The translations under genes were made by a program, and so were the position numbers. A stretch of DNA of 64,000 nucleotides, from positions 1 through 64,000 of the forward strand of contig NZ_JACTVI010000003.1 of the NCBI RefSeq assembly GCF_014495685.1, given 5' to 3'. Origin of the DNA: Streptomyces sp. TRM68367. Lineage in GTDB: Bacteria; Actinomycetota; Actinomycetes; Streptomycetales; Streptomycetaceae. The notes under the pieces were generated by a model that searched no databases, had not been told where the DNA came from, and saw only the letters and a list, made by a program, of their open reading frames with translations. Of this stretch, positions 8,396-17,265 are shown piece by piece (position 1 is the first letter of the stretch; each line of letters starts with the position of its first letter).

Positions 8396-9657
8396 GAAGC
8401 GTGTTCTTCACCGAGGTTCGGCGCAGCCCAATGCTCTACGCCCTTCCGATCCTCATCTTCCTGTGCGGAATGGCCGCATGGCGCTCGCTCATCCCTGGCG
8501 TCAACGCCTGGGACGCCAACTCCCTGGCAATCCTCAGCGGCATACAGCTGCTCGGCCCCGTCGCCGCCGGCATCTCCTGCTGGATCGCACAACGCGAGCG
8601 GCAGCGGCGCCTCGCGTATCTCCGGATACTCTCCGATGACCGAAACGGTCTCGTGCCGGTCGTACAGCTAGCCTCTGCCGTCACGTGGACGGTCGGAGCC
8701 GTGCTCTTCGTCTATGCAGCACTCGCGATTCAGACGATCTACGTCGGCGGATACGGCAGTGTGTCGGTGAGCGCCCTCTTCTCGGCCTGCATGGGCGCAG
8801 CAGTCCACGCAGCCTTCGGATACCTAGCCGGCTGGCTCATTCCACGAACTGTCGTCGCGCCGATCGTCGCGCTGGCCGCCTACGTGTACATCGTCCTTAA
8901 CCTGGACTACCCAGGTTCTTGGTTCTACCTTCTCGCGCCGGTCACCAGCGAGCGCCCTAGCGTCTTCGTCGAGTGGCAGTCCAACATCTTCCTCACACAA
9001 GGCGCCTGGCTCGCATGCGTCCTGGTCCTCCTCGCCGCACTATGCGCCATCTCCAGCGTGCCCAGGAAGATCTACCTCGCGGCGGGCGGCACCAGCTTGG
9101 CGCTGGCCCTGTGTTTCGGCCTGATGATGCAGTCTTATGACGGATACGTCTTCGCCGGTGGGTTCGCGCGTCCGAAACCTGTATGCAAGGGTCAGAGCCC
9201 GACGGTCTGTGTCCACCCTGCGTTCCAGGACTCGGCTCAACCCGTGAGCAACGCATTCCACGAGCTGTCCGCACGCTTCGGAACGTCTCCGCTGGCCTTC
9301 GACCGCCTGGAGCAGAGAGCCACAGGAGACTTCTCTCCCCTCCCCAAGGGAACCCTCAGAGTCACACTTGACGACGAGGCACCCGGCTACACGGACCTCG
9401 CCCGCAGCTACTTCGTGACGGACCTGGTCGATCAGGCCGCGTGCGGCCGCAGAAAAGACATCGAGGGACGGGCTTACACAGAAGTCGTGAGCGCCTGGCT
9501 TCTCGACACCCAAATCCGCCTCCCCTCCCGGTTCCGGGACACCGAGCAGAAATTCCGCAACGCGACCGAAGAGAAGCGACGCGAGTGGTTCGGCCAGCAC
9601 GTCAACGACTTCAGAACGTGCGGACTGTCCCCCCAGAGTTTCGACACGGTTTCGTGA
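8392..9657 (+). CDS. ABC permease-like membrane protein with extracellular domain
   Basis: A 421-aa protein. The first 250 residues hold about six membrane segments, with RSVFFTEVRRSPM at the N-terminus as in ABC-2-type subunits. After the last helix comes a soluble domain of about 160 residues with a CKGQSPTVCVHPAF motif and two later Cys. That CVHPA motif recurs in actinobacterial ABC-linked membrane proteins (DUF7224-like, from memory). The GTG start overlaps the ATPase stop. It is likely the transmembrane partner of the ATPase. Confidence 0.75.
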   Translation: MRSVFFTEVRRSPMLYALPILIFLCGMAAWRSLIPGVNAWDANSLAILSGIQLLGPVAAGISCWIAQRERQRRLAYLRILSDDRNGLVPVVQLASAVTWTVGAVLFVYAALAIQTIYVGGYGSVSVSALFSACMGAAVHAAFGYLAGWLIPRTVVAPIVALAAYVYIVLNLDYPGSWFYLLAPVTSERPSVFVEWQSNIFLTQGAWLACVLVLLAALCAISSVPRKIYLAAGGTSLALALCFGLMMQSYDGYVFAGGFARPKPVCKGQSPTVCVHPAFQDSAQPVSNAFHELSARFGTSPLAFDRLEQRATGDFSPLPKGTLRVTLDDEAPGYTDLARSYFVTDLVDQAACGRRKDIEGRAYTEVVSAWLLDTQIRLPSRFRDTEQKFRNATEEKRREWFGQHVNDFRTCGLSPQSFDTVS

Positions 9658-10280
9658 CCCGCCTCTCCTCACGCAGCTACCTTTCCTTTCTCCGGGCACG
9701 CAGCGTCGGAACCTCTCTCGCCGTCATCGCTGCGGTGAGCGCAGTTTCACTGCTGGCCGGCGAAAACCTCATCGACCTCCGCGTCGGAAGCGGCGCGGGA
9801 GTCCCCTATGCCACGCTCGCGCCGGCCATGTCAGGAAGTCTGATCGCGGCCTCAGCACGCAGTGGCTTGTTCCGACAGGAGCAGTTGGCGTCCAGAAACT
9901 TATGGGGCCCCCGCGCGGCCCTGCTCCTCGGCATGGTCTTGTGGGCCGCGGCATGGGCAGCCATCGCCCAACCGACACTGCCCAGCTCACCCGGGGACGT
10001 CGCCGCAGTCCGCAATGTCGTCGGCTTCACAGGATTGGGGCTGATCGCCAGCCGCATCGTCGGGGGCCGACTCGCGTGGATCGCGCCGATCAGCATGGCG
10101 ATCGCCGCGCTGACCTTGGCCAGTTCCAGCGGTCAGTCCCGTGGCGGCGCCCTCGTATGGCCGCTGACCGCCGACGGCAACGTCACCGCAGCTCTCGTAG
10201 CTCTCACGTTGTTCGCGGTGGGTGCAGGCGTCGTCATCGCACAGGGAACGCGCGAGCGGGAGACAGATGCAGAGGAATGA
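9654..10280 (+). CDS. Second ABC-associated membrane protein
   Basis: The GTG at 9654 overlaps the previous stop, giving a 208-aa protein (VTRLSSRSYLSFLRARSVG) with about six hydrophobic segments and a charged C-terminal tail. It resembles the membrane half of an ABC-2 exporter without a soluble domain. The four-base overlap implies a fixed ratio with the preceding permease, so the two probably form a heterodimeric channel. Confidence 0.7.
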   Translation: MTRLSSRSYLSFLRARSVGTSLAVIAAVSAVSLLAGENLIDLRVGSGAGVPYATLAPAMSGSLIAASARSGLFRQEQLASRNLWGPRAALLLGMVLWAAAWAAIAQPTLPSSPGDVAAVRNVVGFTGLGLIASRIVGGRLAWIAPISMAIAALTLASSSGQSRGGALVWPLTADGNVTAALVALTLFAVGAGVVIAQGTRERETDAEE

Positions 10281-10350
10281 TGTCAGCAGACCTCAGCCAT
10301 TGTTCACAGACCGGTAGACGACGAACTCGACGCGACAGAATACTGAGCAC

Positions 10351-10770
10351 ATGCCCGAATTGATGTCAGAGGATGCAGTTCGAGACCTTGCACAGGCCCC
10401 TGCCGAAGCCCGGTCCTTGCACCGCAACGAAGTCTTCCCCGTGCACGTGCTCCTCTGCGTCGCTCACCATGAGAGCGATGCGAGCAGCCTGCTGAAGGCC
10501 GCGGGAGTCGAGTACGCGGCCCTGCACGCGGCACAGGCGGCCGGTCAACCGGCCAGCAAGCCGACCAACAAGCGAGAGCTCCCGTGGTCCAGTTCGATGG
10601 AGCACATCCTCCAGCTCTCCCAGAGCTACACCAAGAAGCACTTCACATCGAGCCACTTGCTGGCCCTGATCCTGGACAACGACAAGGACAGCGTCACGCT
10701 GCTGCGCGAGTGCGGCCTGAACGTCCCGGAATTCCGAGCCACGCTCTCTCAACGTTTGGGCGACGCCTGA
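10351..10770 (+). CDS. Stand-alone Clp N-terminal (R-domain) protein
   Basis: A 139-aa protein with two copies of the Clp-N repeat: a first around RDLAQAPAEARSLHRNEVFPVHVLLCVAH (given here in outline) and a second around KKHFTSSHLLALILDNDKDS. These repeats form the substrate/adaptor-binding domain of ClpC/ClpA, but no AAA module follows. Stand-alone forms are widespread in actinobacteria and may act as adaptors or decoys. As the last cargo gene of the transposon it may belong with the secreted pair, but its role is unknown. Confidence 0.65.
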   Translation: MPELMSEDAVRDLAQAPAEARSLHRNEVFPVHVLLCVAHHESDASSLLKAAGVEYAALHAAQAAGQPASKPTNKRELPWSSSMEHILQLSQSYTKKHFTSSHLLALILDNDKDSVTLLRECGLNVPEFRATLSQRLGDA

Positions 10771-10771
10771 C

Positions 10772-10885
10772 CTGAAGGTGGCGCCGACCTACCGCTGGCC
10801 GATCGACGAAGTCGGCCGGATGCTGCGCGAGCCGGGCGAGGAGGAGCGGTTCCGCCGAGGCCATCTGCTGATGCGCAAACAGTAG
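10772..10885 (+). pseudogene. C-terminal scrap of a class I methyltransferase
   Basis: The 37 codons read APTYRWPIDEVGRMLREPG, then EEERFRRGHLLMRKQ and a stop. This resembles the last part of SAM-dependent methyltransferases (YRWP-DE-A-LL, then an RF-RGHLLARK-type ending), apparently with an internal deletion. There is no start codon or ribosome binding site. It is a relic left between cargo and recombinase genes and may mark a former cargo boundary. Confidence 0.4.
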
Positions 10886-10952
10886 AATCCGGGCAGGCTG
10901 AGACCGGTTCCACTGGATCGCCTCAAGGAACTACACAAGGAGGTACGTAGAG

Positions 10953-10980
10953 GGTTGCCCGGGGGTGATGTCGGGCAACC
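10953..10980. terminator. Hairpin between cargo and tnpC
   Basis: GGTTGCCCG and CGGGCAACC form a perfect 9-bp stem with a 10-nt loop, about 40 nt beyond the tnpC stop. There is no U-tract, as is common for Streptomyces terminators. It would insulate the convergent cargo and recombinase transcripts. Confidence 0.55.
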
Positions 10981-11019
10981 TGCTGCTCCCAGGACGAAGA
11001 CGGAACCGATGTCCGACTG

Positions 11020-11601
11020 TCAGTCGACGACGCTTCTCTGGTTCTCGGCGCGGATCATGCGTCTCAGGCTGGTGCGGGCTGCGTTGAGGTCCTCGCCGGT
11101 CTCGGCCAGGCGTCGTTCAAGGTTCTTGTTCACTTGGTTCAGTCCGTCGATTTCCGAGCGCAGTTCGCGGTTCTGCCGGGTCAGTTCCTCCACCCTCGCG
11201 GTCAGGTCGGCGGAGCCCAACTGGTCGAGTTGGTGACCGAGTTGCCGCTGGACGGCGGCCCGCGCCTGGGACAGTTCGGCTCGCAGCCGGGCATTGTCTG
11301 CGCGGGTGAGCTCCAGTTCGGTCTGCAGGCTGGCAGCGCCGACCGGCGGGTGTGCCTGCGTGGCCCTGGCCGCTTGGCGTTGCTGCCTGGTCCGGGCCGC
11401 CTCGATGTGCTCGCGCACGCCGTCAGCGTAGACGAGCCAGCTGGACACGCCGGCTGCCCTGGCCACCCCGGTGAACGTGATCAGGTCACCGCTGGTCAGC
11501 ATGGCGTCCACGACGGCCACGACCTTGGCTCGCTTGGCCCGGCTGTCCTTGCGCCGGGCCTCGCGCAGCACCTCGCCTGGGGTGCGCGTGGCCGCCGTCA
11601 T
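11020..11601 (-). CDS. tnpC: TnpC-like coiled-coil protein (DUF6262)
   Basis: A 193-aa protein with an N-terminal helix-turn-helix-like region (GVARAAGVSSWLVYADGV) and a long coiled coil (about residues 95-185, heptads LRAELSQARAAV, LRSEIDGLNQVNKNLERR). This is the DUF6262 architecture found third in Tn554-type operons, where TnpC affects the efficiency and orientation of transposition. Its start overlaps the tnpB stop. Confidence 0.85.
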   Translation of the reverse strand: MTAATRTPGEVLREARRKDSRAKRAKVVAVVDAMLTSGDLITFTGVARAAGVSSWLVYADGVREHIEAARTRQQRQAARATQAHPPVGAASLQTELELTRADNARLRAELSQARAAVQRQLGHQLDQLGSADLTARVEELTRQNRELRSEIDGLNQVNKNLERRLAETGEDLNAARTSLRRMIRAENQRSVVD

Positions 11602-14120
11602 GCCCCACGGTCTTCCCGGTGGATCACTGTCAGGGGCAGCAGGGCACGTCCCTCGGCCGCGCGGGCCTTACGCAGGATCCGGCTAGCGTCCTCGATCTCC
11701 GCCCGCTGGTCGGTGGGGAGGTCCGCCAGGCGGCGGTGCAGGGTGTCGGACACGTCCTTGAAGGCGTCGATCTGGTCGGTGAGGTTGCGCAGGACAAACG
11801 GCACGGCGTCCATCGCGTCGGCGGTCTCGCGGTCGGCCCGCAGCGCGTGCAGGTGCTCCTCGATGGCGGGCAGGTAGGAGGGATCGGGGCGGTAGAAGCC
11901 GCAGCCGGCGCACTGGAATCGCAGCGCGCAACTCTTCCCGCCGGCCTTGACGTTGGTAGGCTCGGTGCAGTTGCCGTAGGGCACCGCTACGGATCGGGCC
12001 TCGTACGCGGTTGCGGAGTGCATCGGGGCGGGGCGTCCCGCCCGGTCCACGACCTGTAGCCGCAGCGTGTTCACCGCGGACCTCTTCCGTTCCAGGGAGA
12101 TCTTGTAGTAGCCCATGGTCGTGTCGATGGACCGGTGGTCCATCAGATCGCGCAGCACGTCGGGCCGCACCCCCGCGTCGGCGTGCCGCTGGGCGTAGGA
12201 GTGCCGGAACGCGTACGGGAACACCAGCGTCGAATCGAACGGCATCGGGAAACCGTCGAGACCGGGCATCTCGGAGTCCAACACAGGCAGGTGGTCCGCC
12301 CACGCGCGGATCGCCCGGGCCAGGTTGCCGGCCAGCAGGTGGTGCACCCCGGTGTCCTCGGAGATCGCAGGGAAGAGGTAGGACCGGCTGTGAGCCGGTC
12401 CGCCGATCTGCTGGCGGCGCTGCTGCCAGATCTGGATCGCGGTCGCGGTGGCCTTAGTGATCGGCAGTCGGCGGCGGTACCGCTTCTTCTTGTGGTTGTC
12501 CCAAACCAGGGTGAACTCCCCGCCTTCCGCCTCCAGACAGGCGGATTTGAGTGAGGTGACCTCGATGGGCCGCCGCCCGGTGTCGCGCAACACGGTGTAG
12601 GCGGTGCGGAACATCAGCCGCACGTCCTGCGGGGCCATCTCGCCGTAGGGGAAGCCGTTGCCCAGCCGGTCGAGGTGGGTGTCGAGCTGGGCGATGACCG
12701 ACTCGGGGATCGCCTTGCCGATCTCGTCCTCGTTGTCCTCGTCTCCGGGAATACTGTGGGATTGCTGGCGGGCGAAGCCGCCGGCCATCCGGTCCAGCAG
12801 CCCGGCCCTGCGGCCGAAGTCGAGCATCTGGAAGAACTTCGCCAACAGGTCCCGGCGCACAGAGTTGGAGTATCGCTCACCGTCGGGCTTGCGCGCGTCC
12901 CTGAACCCCTCCACCACGGCGTCGATGTCCGTGAAGGCCAACTCGGCCTCGTCCTGGCCGCCGCCGGGGCGAGCGTCCAGCGCCTGGGACGCCCGGACGC
13001 AGGAGTTCATCATCCGGTTCAGCGCGTAGCTGTCCGGATCGGTGGTCCGCGCCCAGGCCAGCACGCTCTCGCGCAGCCAGAGCTGGGAGATCCGGCCGAA
13101 GTCGACGGTGCCCTGGTTGTAGCGGCGCCCCGAGCGGCTGTAGCGGGAGGCTATCTTGGCGGTGACCGCGTCCCAGACCTCCGAATCCCGGGGCCCACTG
13201 CCACCCGCCTGCTCGTAGCCTGCCTGCACATGCCGGAAGAACTCCTTCACATGTGCTCGGGTGTTGTTCGAGGCCCGCTCCACCATGGCCAGCGCAGTGG
13301 GCCGGTCGACTTCGAGCAGACTCCCGTACCCGGCAAAGGCCCGGGTCAGGTGGCGTACGCACTGGGTGTCGAGCTTGGCCCCGCGCTGATCCCGCTGCTG
13401 GACCGCGTAGAGAAACTCCAGCCGCAGCACCGGTGCCAACTGACGCAAGGAGAACTGGTGTTGCAGCAGGAACGGGACCTGCCCCTCAGCCCACGAGGCC
13501 GCGTCCTGGCCCGCGTTGCCCGTCCGCGCGTCAGCGGTGCGGCGCCGACGGTGGTACGCGCACAGCGGCAAGCCGGAGTCCTGGGCCGTCGGGCAGCCCA
13601 GCACCACACACATCGGGACTTCCTCCACCCCCACCCGGATATCAGCCGACGCGAGCCACGGGCCGGGATCGTCTCCGCCCAGTCCGCCCTTGCGCTTCCA
13701 CTGCTGCCACAACGCGTAGTGGTCCTTGCACACGCCCCGCGCCGAGACCGGGTAACCGCAGCGCCGAGCCTCCTGTCGCGCCTCGCACCGCGCCGGGGAC
13801 TGCCCGGACGTCGCGGCCATCCGCTGCGGGAGGTACTGACCGGCAAACGCTTCGGCGTCCAGGCCACTCACCGAGAGTGCCTTCACGCATCCGCTGCAGA
13901 AGCTGCGGGTGTGCACGACCGTCGAACACGCCGCTGTGCGGCAGAAGTTCGCGCGGGTACGGGAGTTGTTCGGATCTCCGGTGAACAGCAGGGCCTGCGG
14001 ATCCCACTCCCCTGGGCGCCAGCCGGGGACGATGGCGTCCTGCAGCCAGCAGGTCCAGGACGCCAGGTCCACACCTGCGAGCAGAGCAGGGGTGTCGTCG
14101 CGAATCAGCGCGAGGGTCAT
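11598..14120 (-). CDS. tnpB: TnpB-type tyrosine recombinase with zinc fingers
   Basis: An 840-aa protein. The N-terminal 200 residues hold several Cys/His clusters (CSTVVHTRSFCSGC, then CVVLGCPTAQ). A SAM-like core-binding domain and a C-terminal tyrosine recombinase domain follow: Arg I in LRDTGRRPIEV, box II YAFRHSYAQRH with Tyr where most have His, then MDHRSIDTTMGYYK with the catalytic Tyr. A further CAGCGFYRPDP cluster lies near the end. It is longer than classical Tn554 TnpB (about 630 aa). Start and stop both overlap neighbours by 4 nt. Confidence 0.9.
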   Translation of the reverse strand: MTLALIRDDTPALLAGVDLASWTCWLQDAIVPGWRPGEWDPQALLFTGDPNNSRTRANFCRTAACSTVVHTRSFCSGCVKALSVSGLDAEAFAGQYLPQRMAATSGQSPARCEARQEARRCGYPVSARGVCKDHYALWQQWKRKGGLGGDDPGPWLASADIRVGVEEVPMCVVLGCPTAQDSGLPLCAYHRRRRTADARTGNAGQDAASWAEGQVPFLLQHQFSLRQLAPVLRLEFLYAVQQRDQRGAKLDTQCVRHLTRAFAGYGSLLEVDRPTALAMVERASNNTRAHVKEFFRHVQAGYEQAGGSGPRDSEVWDAVTAKIASRYSRSGRRYNQGTVDFGRISQLWLRESVLAWARTTDPDSYALNRMMNSCVRASQALDARPGGGQDEAELAFTDIDAVVEGFRDARKPDGERYSNSVRRDLLAKFFQMLDFGRRAGLLDRMAGGFARQQSHSIPGDEDNEDEIGKAIPESVIAQLDTHLDRLGNGFPYGEMAPQDVRLMFRTAYTVLRDTGRRPIEVTSLKSACLEAEGGEFTLVWDNHKKKRYRRRLPITKATATAIQIWQQRRQQIGGPAHSRSYLFPAISEDTGVHHLLAGNLARAIRAWADHLPVLDSEMPGLDGFPMPFDSTLVFPYAFRHSYAQRHADAGVRPDVLRDLMDHRSIDTTMGYYKISLERKRSAVNTLRLQVVDRAGRPAPMHSATAYEARSVAVPYGNCTEPTNVKAGGKSCALRFQCAGCGFYRPDPSYLPAIEEHLHALRADRETADAMDAVPFVLRNLTDQIDAFKDVSDTLHRRLADLPTDQRAEIEDASRILRKARAAEGRALLPLTVIHREDRGA

Positions 14121-15289
14121 CGGCGAGCTCCCTGGGCTGCACCGACGCGCTCGACGGCATCCCGCAGATCCGTGTCACTGGCGTGCAGGTACGGGTCCAT
14201 CGACGAGGCCGAGGCATGGCCCATCAGAGTCTGGACCACGTCGCGGTCCACCCCGGCACGTACCCAGCGGGTAGCGGCGGAGTGCCGCAGCATGTGCGGG
14301 CGGGCCGTGAAGCCGACCTTCCTGGCCAGCCGGTCGAAAAGATCCTTCGCCGAGGCATAGGTCATCGCCCGTCCCAGCGGCCCGCGGAAGAGGTTGACGA
14401 AGACCATCTCGCAGTCCTCCGCCTCCCTGACGCCCCCACGCTCATGGAGGTAGTCGGCATACAGTGCCACCACCTCTTCGGTGACCGGGATCGACCGCGA
14501 GACGCGGGACTTCGCCAATGCCCCGTTGGGGTTGCGTCGCCGCCGCACGTGCACATGAGGCCCAGTCACCTGGCAGCCGAGCGCACCGGAATGCGACAGC
14601 AGGTGCATGTCCTCACGCCGCAGCCCCAGCGCCTCCCCGATCCGCATCCCCGTGCAACTCAACATTCCCACCAGGAAGCGGTCCCGAGCCCGGCGTGTGG
14701 CCGCGACCAGCAGGTCGACCTGCTCGTAGGTCAGCCACTCGTAGCCCTCCACCGCGACCGCGTATTTCAAGTTCCTCGCCCGCACCGTGCGGAACTGGCC
14801 GTCCTCGCCCGGGTCGTAGCCCGCGGGGAGGTAGGACAGGTGCCTCGGCTCCGACAGTGACGCGGAGATCTCCGTCGGAACCCAGCCGTTCCGAGCCCCG
14901 AACCGGAGAAATTCACACACCGTGGTCATCACGGCGTTCGCGGTCGACTCCCGCCGATACCGCGCCTCCAGCGCAGGCCCTCGCCCGCGCGACGGCAGCG
15001 GCTCCGCCACCAGCCAGCGCAGGAACCTCCCCAGATCCAGCATTCCTGCCTGGGACCAGTCCACGCCGTGCTCGGCGCACCAGCAGAGGTACAGCGCGAC
15101 CCTGCCCGCATACACCCGCTCCGTGTTCGGCGAGCGCCCAGCCGACCTCAGCTCCGCGAGGAACGACGACGCTTCCATGTGCAGGGCGAACGCCTCGTCC
15201 ACGACCACCCACGCCACCGACTCATCAACTGGCGAGAGCGCCCGTTCCGCCCTGTACTTTCCGATCATGATCACGAACGTACCTGACAT
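14117..15289 (-). CDS. tnpA: TnpA-type tyrosine recombinase
   Basis: A 390-aa integrase-fold recombinase with all catalytic positions: Arg in CTGMRIGEALGL, HMLRHSAATRW (H-x-x-R), MGHASASS and the nucleophile Tyr in DPYLHAS. The N-terminal core-binding domain starts around FLAELRSAGRSPNTERVYAGR (in pieces). The ATG at 15289 follows GAGGGG by 8 nt. The gene is first in the tnpABC operon and its start lies 85 nt inside the right end of the element. Confidence 0.9.
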   Translation of the reverse strand: MSGTFVIMIGKYRAERALSPVDESVAWVVVDEAFALHMEASSFLAELRSAGRSPNTERVYAGRVALYLCWCAEHGVDWSQAGMLDLGRFLRWLVAEPLPSRGRGPALEARYRRESTANAVMTTVCEFLRFGARNGWVPTEISASLSEPRHLSYLPAGYDPGEDGQFRTVRARNLKYAVAVEGYEWLTYEQVDLLVAATRRARDRFLVGMLSCTGMRIGEALGLRREDMHLLSHSGALGCQVTGPHVHVRRRRNPNGALAKSRVSRSIPVTEEVVALYADYLHERGGVREAEDCEMVFVNLFRGPLGRAMTYASAKDLFDRLARKVGFTARPHMLRHSAATRWVRAGVDRDVVQTLMGHASASSMDPYLHASDTDLRDAVERVGAAQGARR

Positions 15290-15374
15290 ACCTATGACCC
15301 CTCAGATACTGCTGAGGCAACGGGCCCCACCGCGGGACCTCTCGTGTGCCTCGCAACCTGCTGGACCTATAGAT

Positions 15375-15380
15375 ATCGAG
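15375..15380. repeat. Right core site of transposon
   Basis: The plus-strand hexamer ATCGAG (CTCGAT on the gene strand) encodes the Leu-Asp of LDEPTAALD. Element sequence starting ATCTATAG on the gene strand follows. The 6-bp core length is inferred by analogy with Tn554 and from the codon alignment with the left core. Confidence 0.5.
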
Positions 15381-17066
15381 GGCTGCGGTCGGTTCGTCCA
15401 GGACGAGCAGTCCGGCTGGCCGGTGGAAGGCGCGGGCGAGCGCGATCCTCTGCCACTGTCCCCCGGACAGCTCCTGCCCTCCCCACCATTCCTTGGCCAG
15501 CAGGGTGTTCAAGCCGCTGCGCAGTCCGTCGATGACCTCATCGGCGCCCGCGGCATGCGCTGCGGCGAGCACCGCGGCGTCCCCGTCCTCGGTGGGCTGG
15601 CCGAGGGTGATGTTCTCCCTCGCCGAAATTGGCCAGTTCGCGTAGGACTGCGGTACGACGGCGACACGCTCCCAGGTGGCATGCGCGTCCAGGTCTCTGG
15701 TGTCGGTGCCGTCCCAGGTGACGGCTCCTCCCTGATCGGGAAGGTAGAGAGCGGCAAGGATCTTGCTGAGGGTGGTCTTGCCGGAGCCGTTCTCACCCAC
15801 CAGTGCGACGACTTCGCCGCGCCGGACTTCCAAAGAGACGTCGTCGAGGGCGGGACGGTCGGCGCTCGGGTACTGGAAGGTGATGTTCTCGGCGCGTACG
15901 ACCGTGGGCGCGGCCGGCGCCCGGGGGCCGCGGTCGATGCGGTGGCCGCCGGCTTCGTCGATGAAGTCCGCCCAGTCGTCCAAGTACATGCCGGTACGGA
16001 AGAGTTGGGCTCCGTAGCCGACGATCCCGTCCAGTCCTGCGCTGACGCGGCCCAGGGCGAGAAACGCGGTGCCGAGGGCGGCGACCGAGATCTGCCCGGC
16101 GGACACCAACAGCGCCAGGGCCACCCACACAACCGCGTGGGCGAGACCTCCCGCGGCCCCACCCACCAGGGAGATCCTGGCAGAGCGCCAGGTGGCCTGG
16201 TCAGTCGTCGTGTCGATCCGCGCCCCGGCCGTGCGGTACTTGTCGAGCAGGAACGGTGCCATGGTGCCCGAGCGGACCTGGTCGGCGGTCTGCTTGTCGA
16301 CCAGGTACCAGCGCAGCATGCCCAGCAGCCGCCGATCCTTCGACGTGGCAAGCGAGGCGATGTAGCTGATACGTGCTGCTCGCACGCTGGCCAGGCCCTT
16401 CGGTAGGGCGGCCAGGATAAGCAACGGCAGCAGGAGCGGGTGCACAGCGGTCAGGACGAACGCCGAGGCGACCAGCGATGCCGATGCGGCGAGGATGTAC
16501 TGGGCTTGAGTGAGAAGGTCCCTGGAGACTTCCACACCTCGGTCGGCGGCGTCCCAACGGTCGTTGTATCCAGGGTTGTCATACGCGGCCAGTTCCGCCT
16601 TGGTCGCCGCGTCGAGGAGTTCGAGTTCGGCCTCCCGGGCAATGCGCGGGGCGAGTCGGGCCGACAGCGTGGTGGAGGCGATGCCGAGCAGGGCTCGCAG
16701 ACCGATGGCCCCCGACAGGACCACAAGAGACGGTACGGCGGAGCGGAGTTGGTCGCTGCTGATGTGCTGGGAGGCGATCAGCGGCTTGATCACACCGGTG
16801 GTGGCCATCAGCCCGAACGCCTCCAGCACACCCGAGAGGACCTGGACGCTGAGCAGGGCGATGACTGCGGCGCGGTCGACCTGCCAGCCCAGTGCAAGGG
16901 ATCGGCGGATCAGTTGGGGCAGGCGTTTGGCCATCGAGCGGGTGGTGATCGCGTTGGCGGCCTCGATGCGGCGGTCGCCGGGGATGACGAACTTAAGTTC
17001 CTCATCCGACACCTCCCCCTCGTCCGTCGGTGCGGTTGTGGCAGCGGGATTCGGGATGGTGGTCAT
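15375..17066 (-). pseudogene. ABC transporter (membrane plus ATPase), cut by transposon
   Basis: The gene encodes about 564 native residues. A six-helix ABC exporter membrane domain spans about residues 50-330. The ATPase follows, with Walker A LVGENGSGKTT, Q-loop VVPQSYANW, signature ELSGGQWQR and Walker B LLVLDEPTAALD. Reading then runs into transposon sequence (IYRSSR...) and stops at 15225. The H-loop and C-terminus lie at 5658-5945. A truncated product lacking the H-loop would not hydrolyse ATP normally. The ATG at 17066 overlaps the stop of a tiny upstream ORF. Confidence 0.9.
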
Positions 17067-17164
17067 CAGCTCTGGCCCTCCACCGACGCGCGGTGCCCGG
17101 CCATGGTCGTACGGAAGCCCAGCATGGGCTGGTCGCGGATGAGGACCAGATGCAGGCCGATCAC
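17066..17164 (-). CDS. 32-aa coupled ORF, NUDIX-like fragment
   Basis: A GTG overlaps the stop of the preceding 34-aa ORF, and the stop overlaps the ATG of the ABC gene (TGATG). The peptide reads VIGLHLVLIRDQPMLGFR, then TTMAGHRASVEGQS, which resembles the first strand and loop of a NUDIX hydrolase with most of the domain missing. It could be a relic kept for translational coupling. No experimental expectation beyond that. Confidence 0.4.
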   Translation of the reverse strand: MIGLHLVLIRDQPMLGFRTTMAGHRASVEGQS

Positions 17165-17265
17165 TGTTCGATACGCCAAGGTGTCCCCCTGTATGCCGTG
17201 TGCGGTTGAGGCTGTTGCTCAACATCCGTGGAATGCTGCGCAGTTGATAGCCGCAGGATGGTCAT
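17161..17265 (-). CDS. 34-aa coupled ORF of unknown function
   Basis: The ATG overlaps the stop of the phosphotransferase gene (ATGA) and the stop overlaps the next GTG (GTGA). The peptide begins MTILRLSTAQHSTDVEQ and ends PWRIEQ. It is too short to classify. Support comes only from the exact overlaps on both sides. It may be a coupling ORF or chance. Confidence 0.35.
   Translation of the reverse strand: MTILRLSTAQHSTDVEQQPQPHTAYRGTPWRIEQ

Larger units (their letters stand above)
5946..15374. mobile_element. Tn554-family transposon with secreted-protein/ABC cargo
   Basis: A 9.43-kb element is defined by three facts. It splits one ABC transporter gene at a single codon pair. It carries the tnpA-tnpB-tnpC order typical of Tn554 (two tyrosine recombinases plus a small coiled-coil protein), with overlapping starts and stops, at its right end. 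The ends show no long inverted repeats, as expected for this family; both ends contain TAGATA just inside the junction. Cargo at 6775-10770 encodes two secreted Cys proteins, an ABC system and a Clp-N protein. The exact edges assume a 6-bp core (GTCCAT at 5940-5945, ATCGAG at 15375-15380). Confidence 0.85.
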
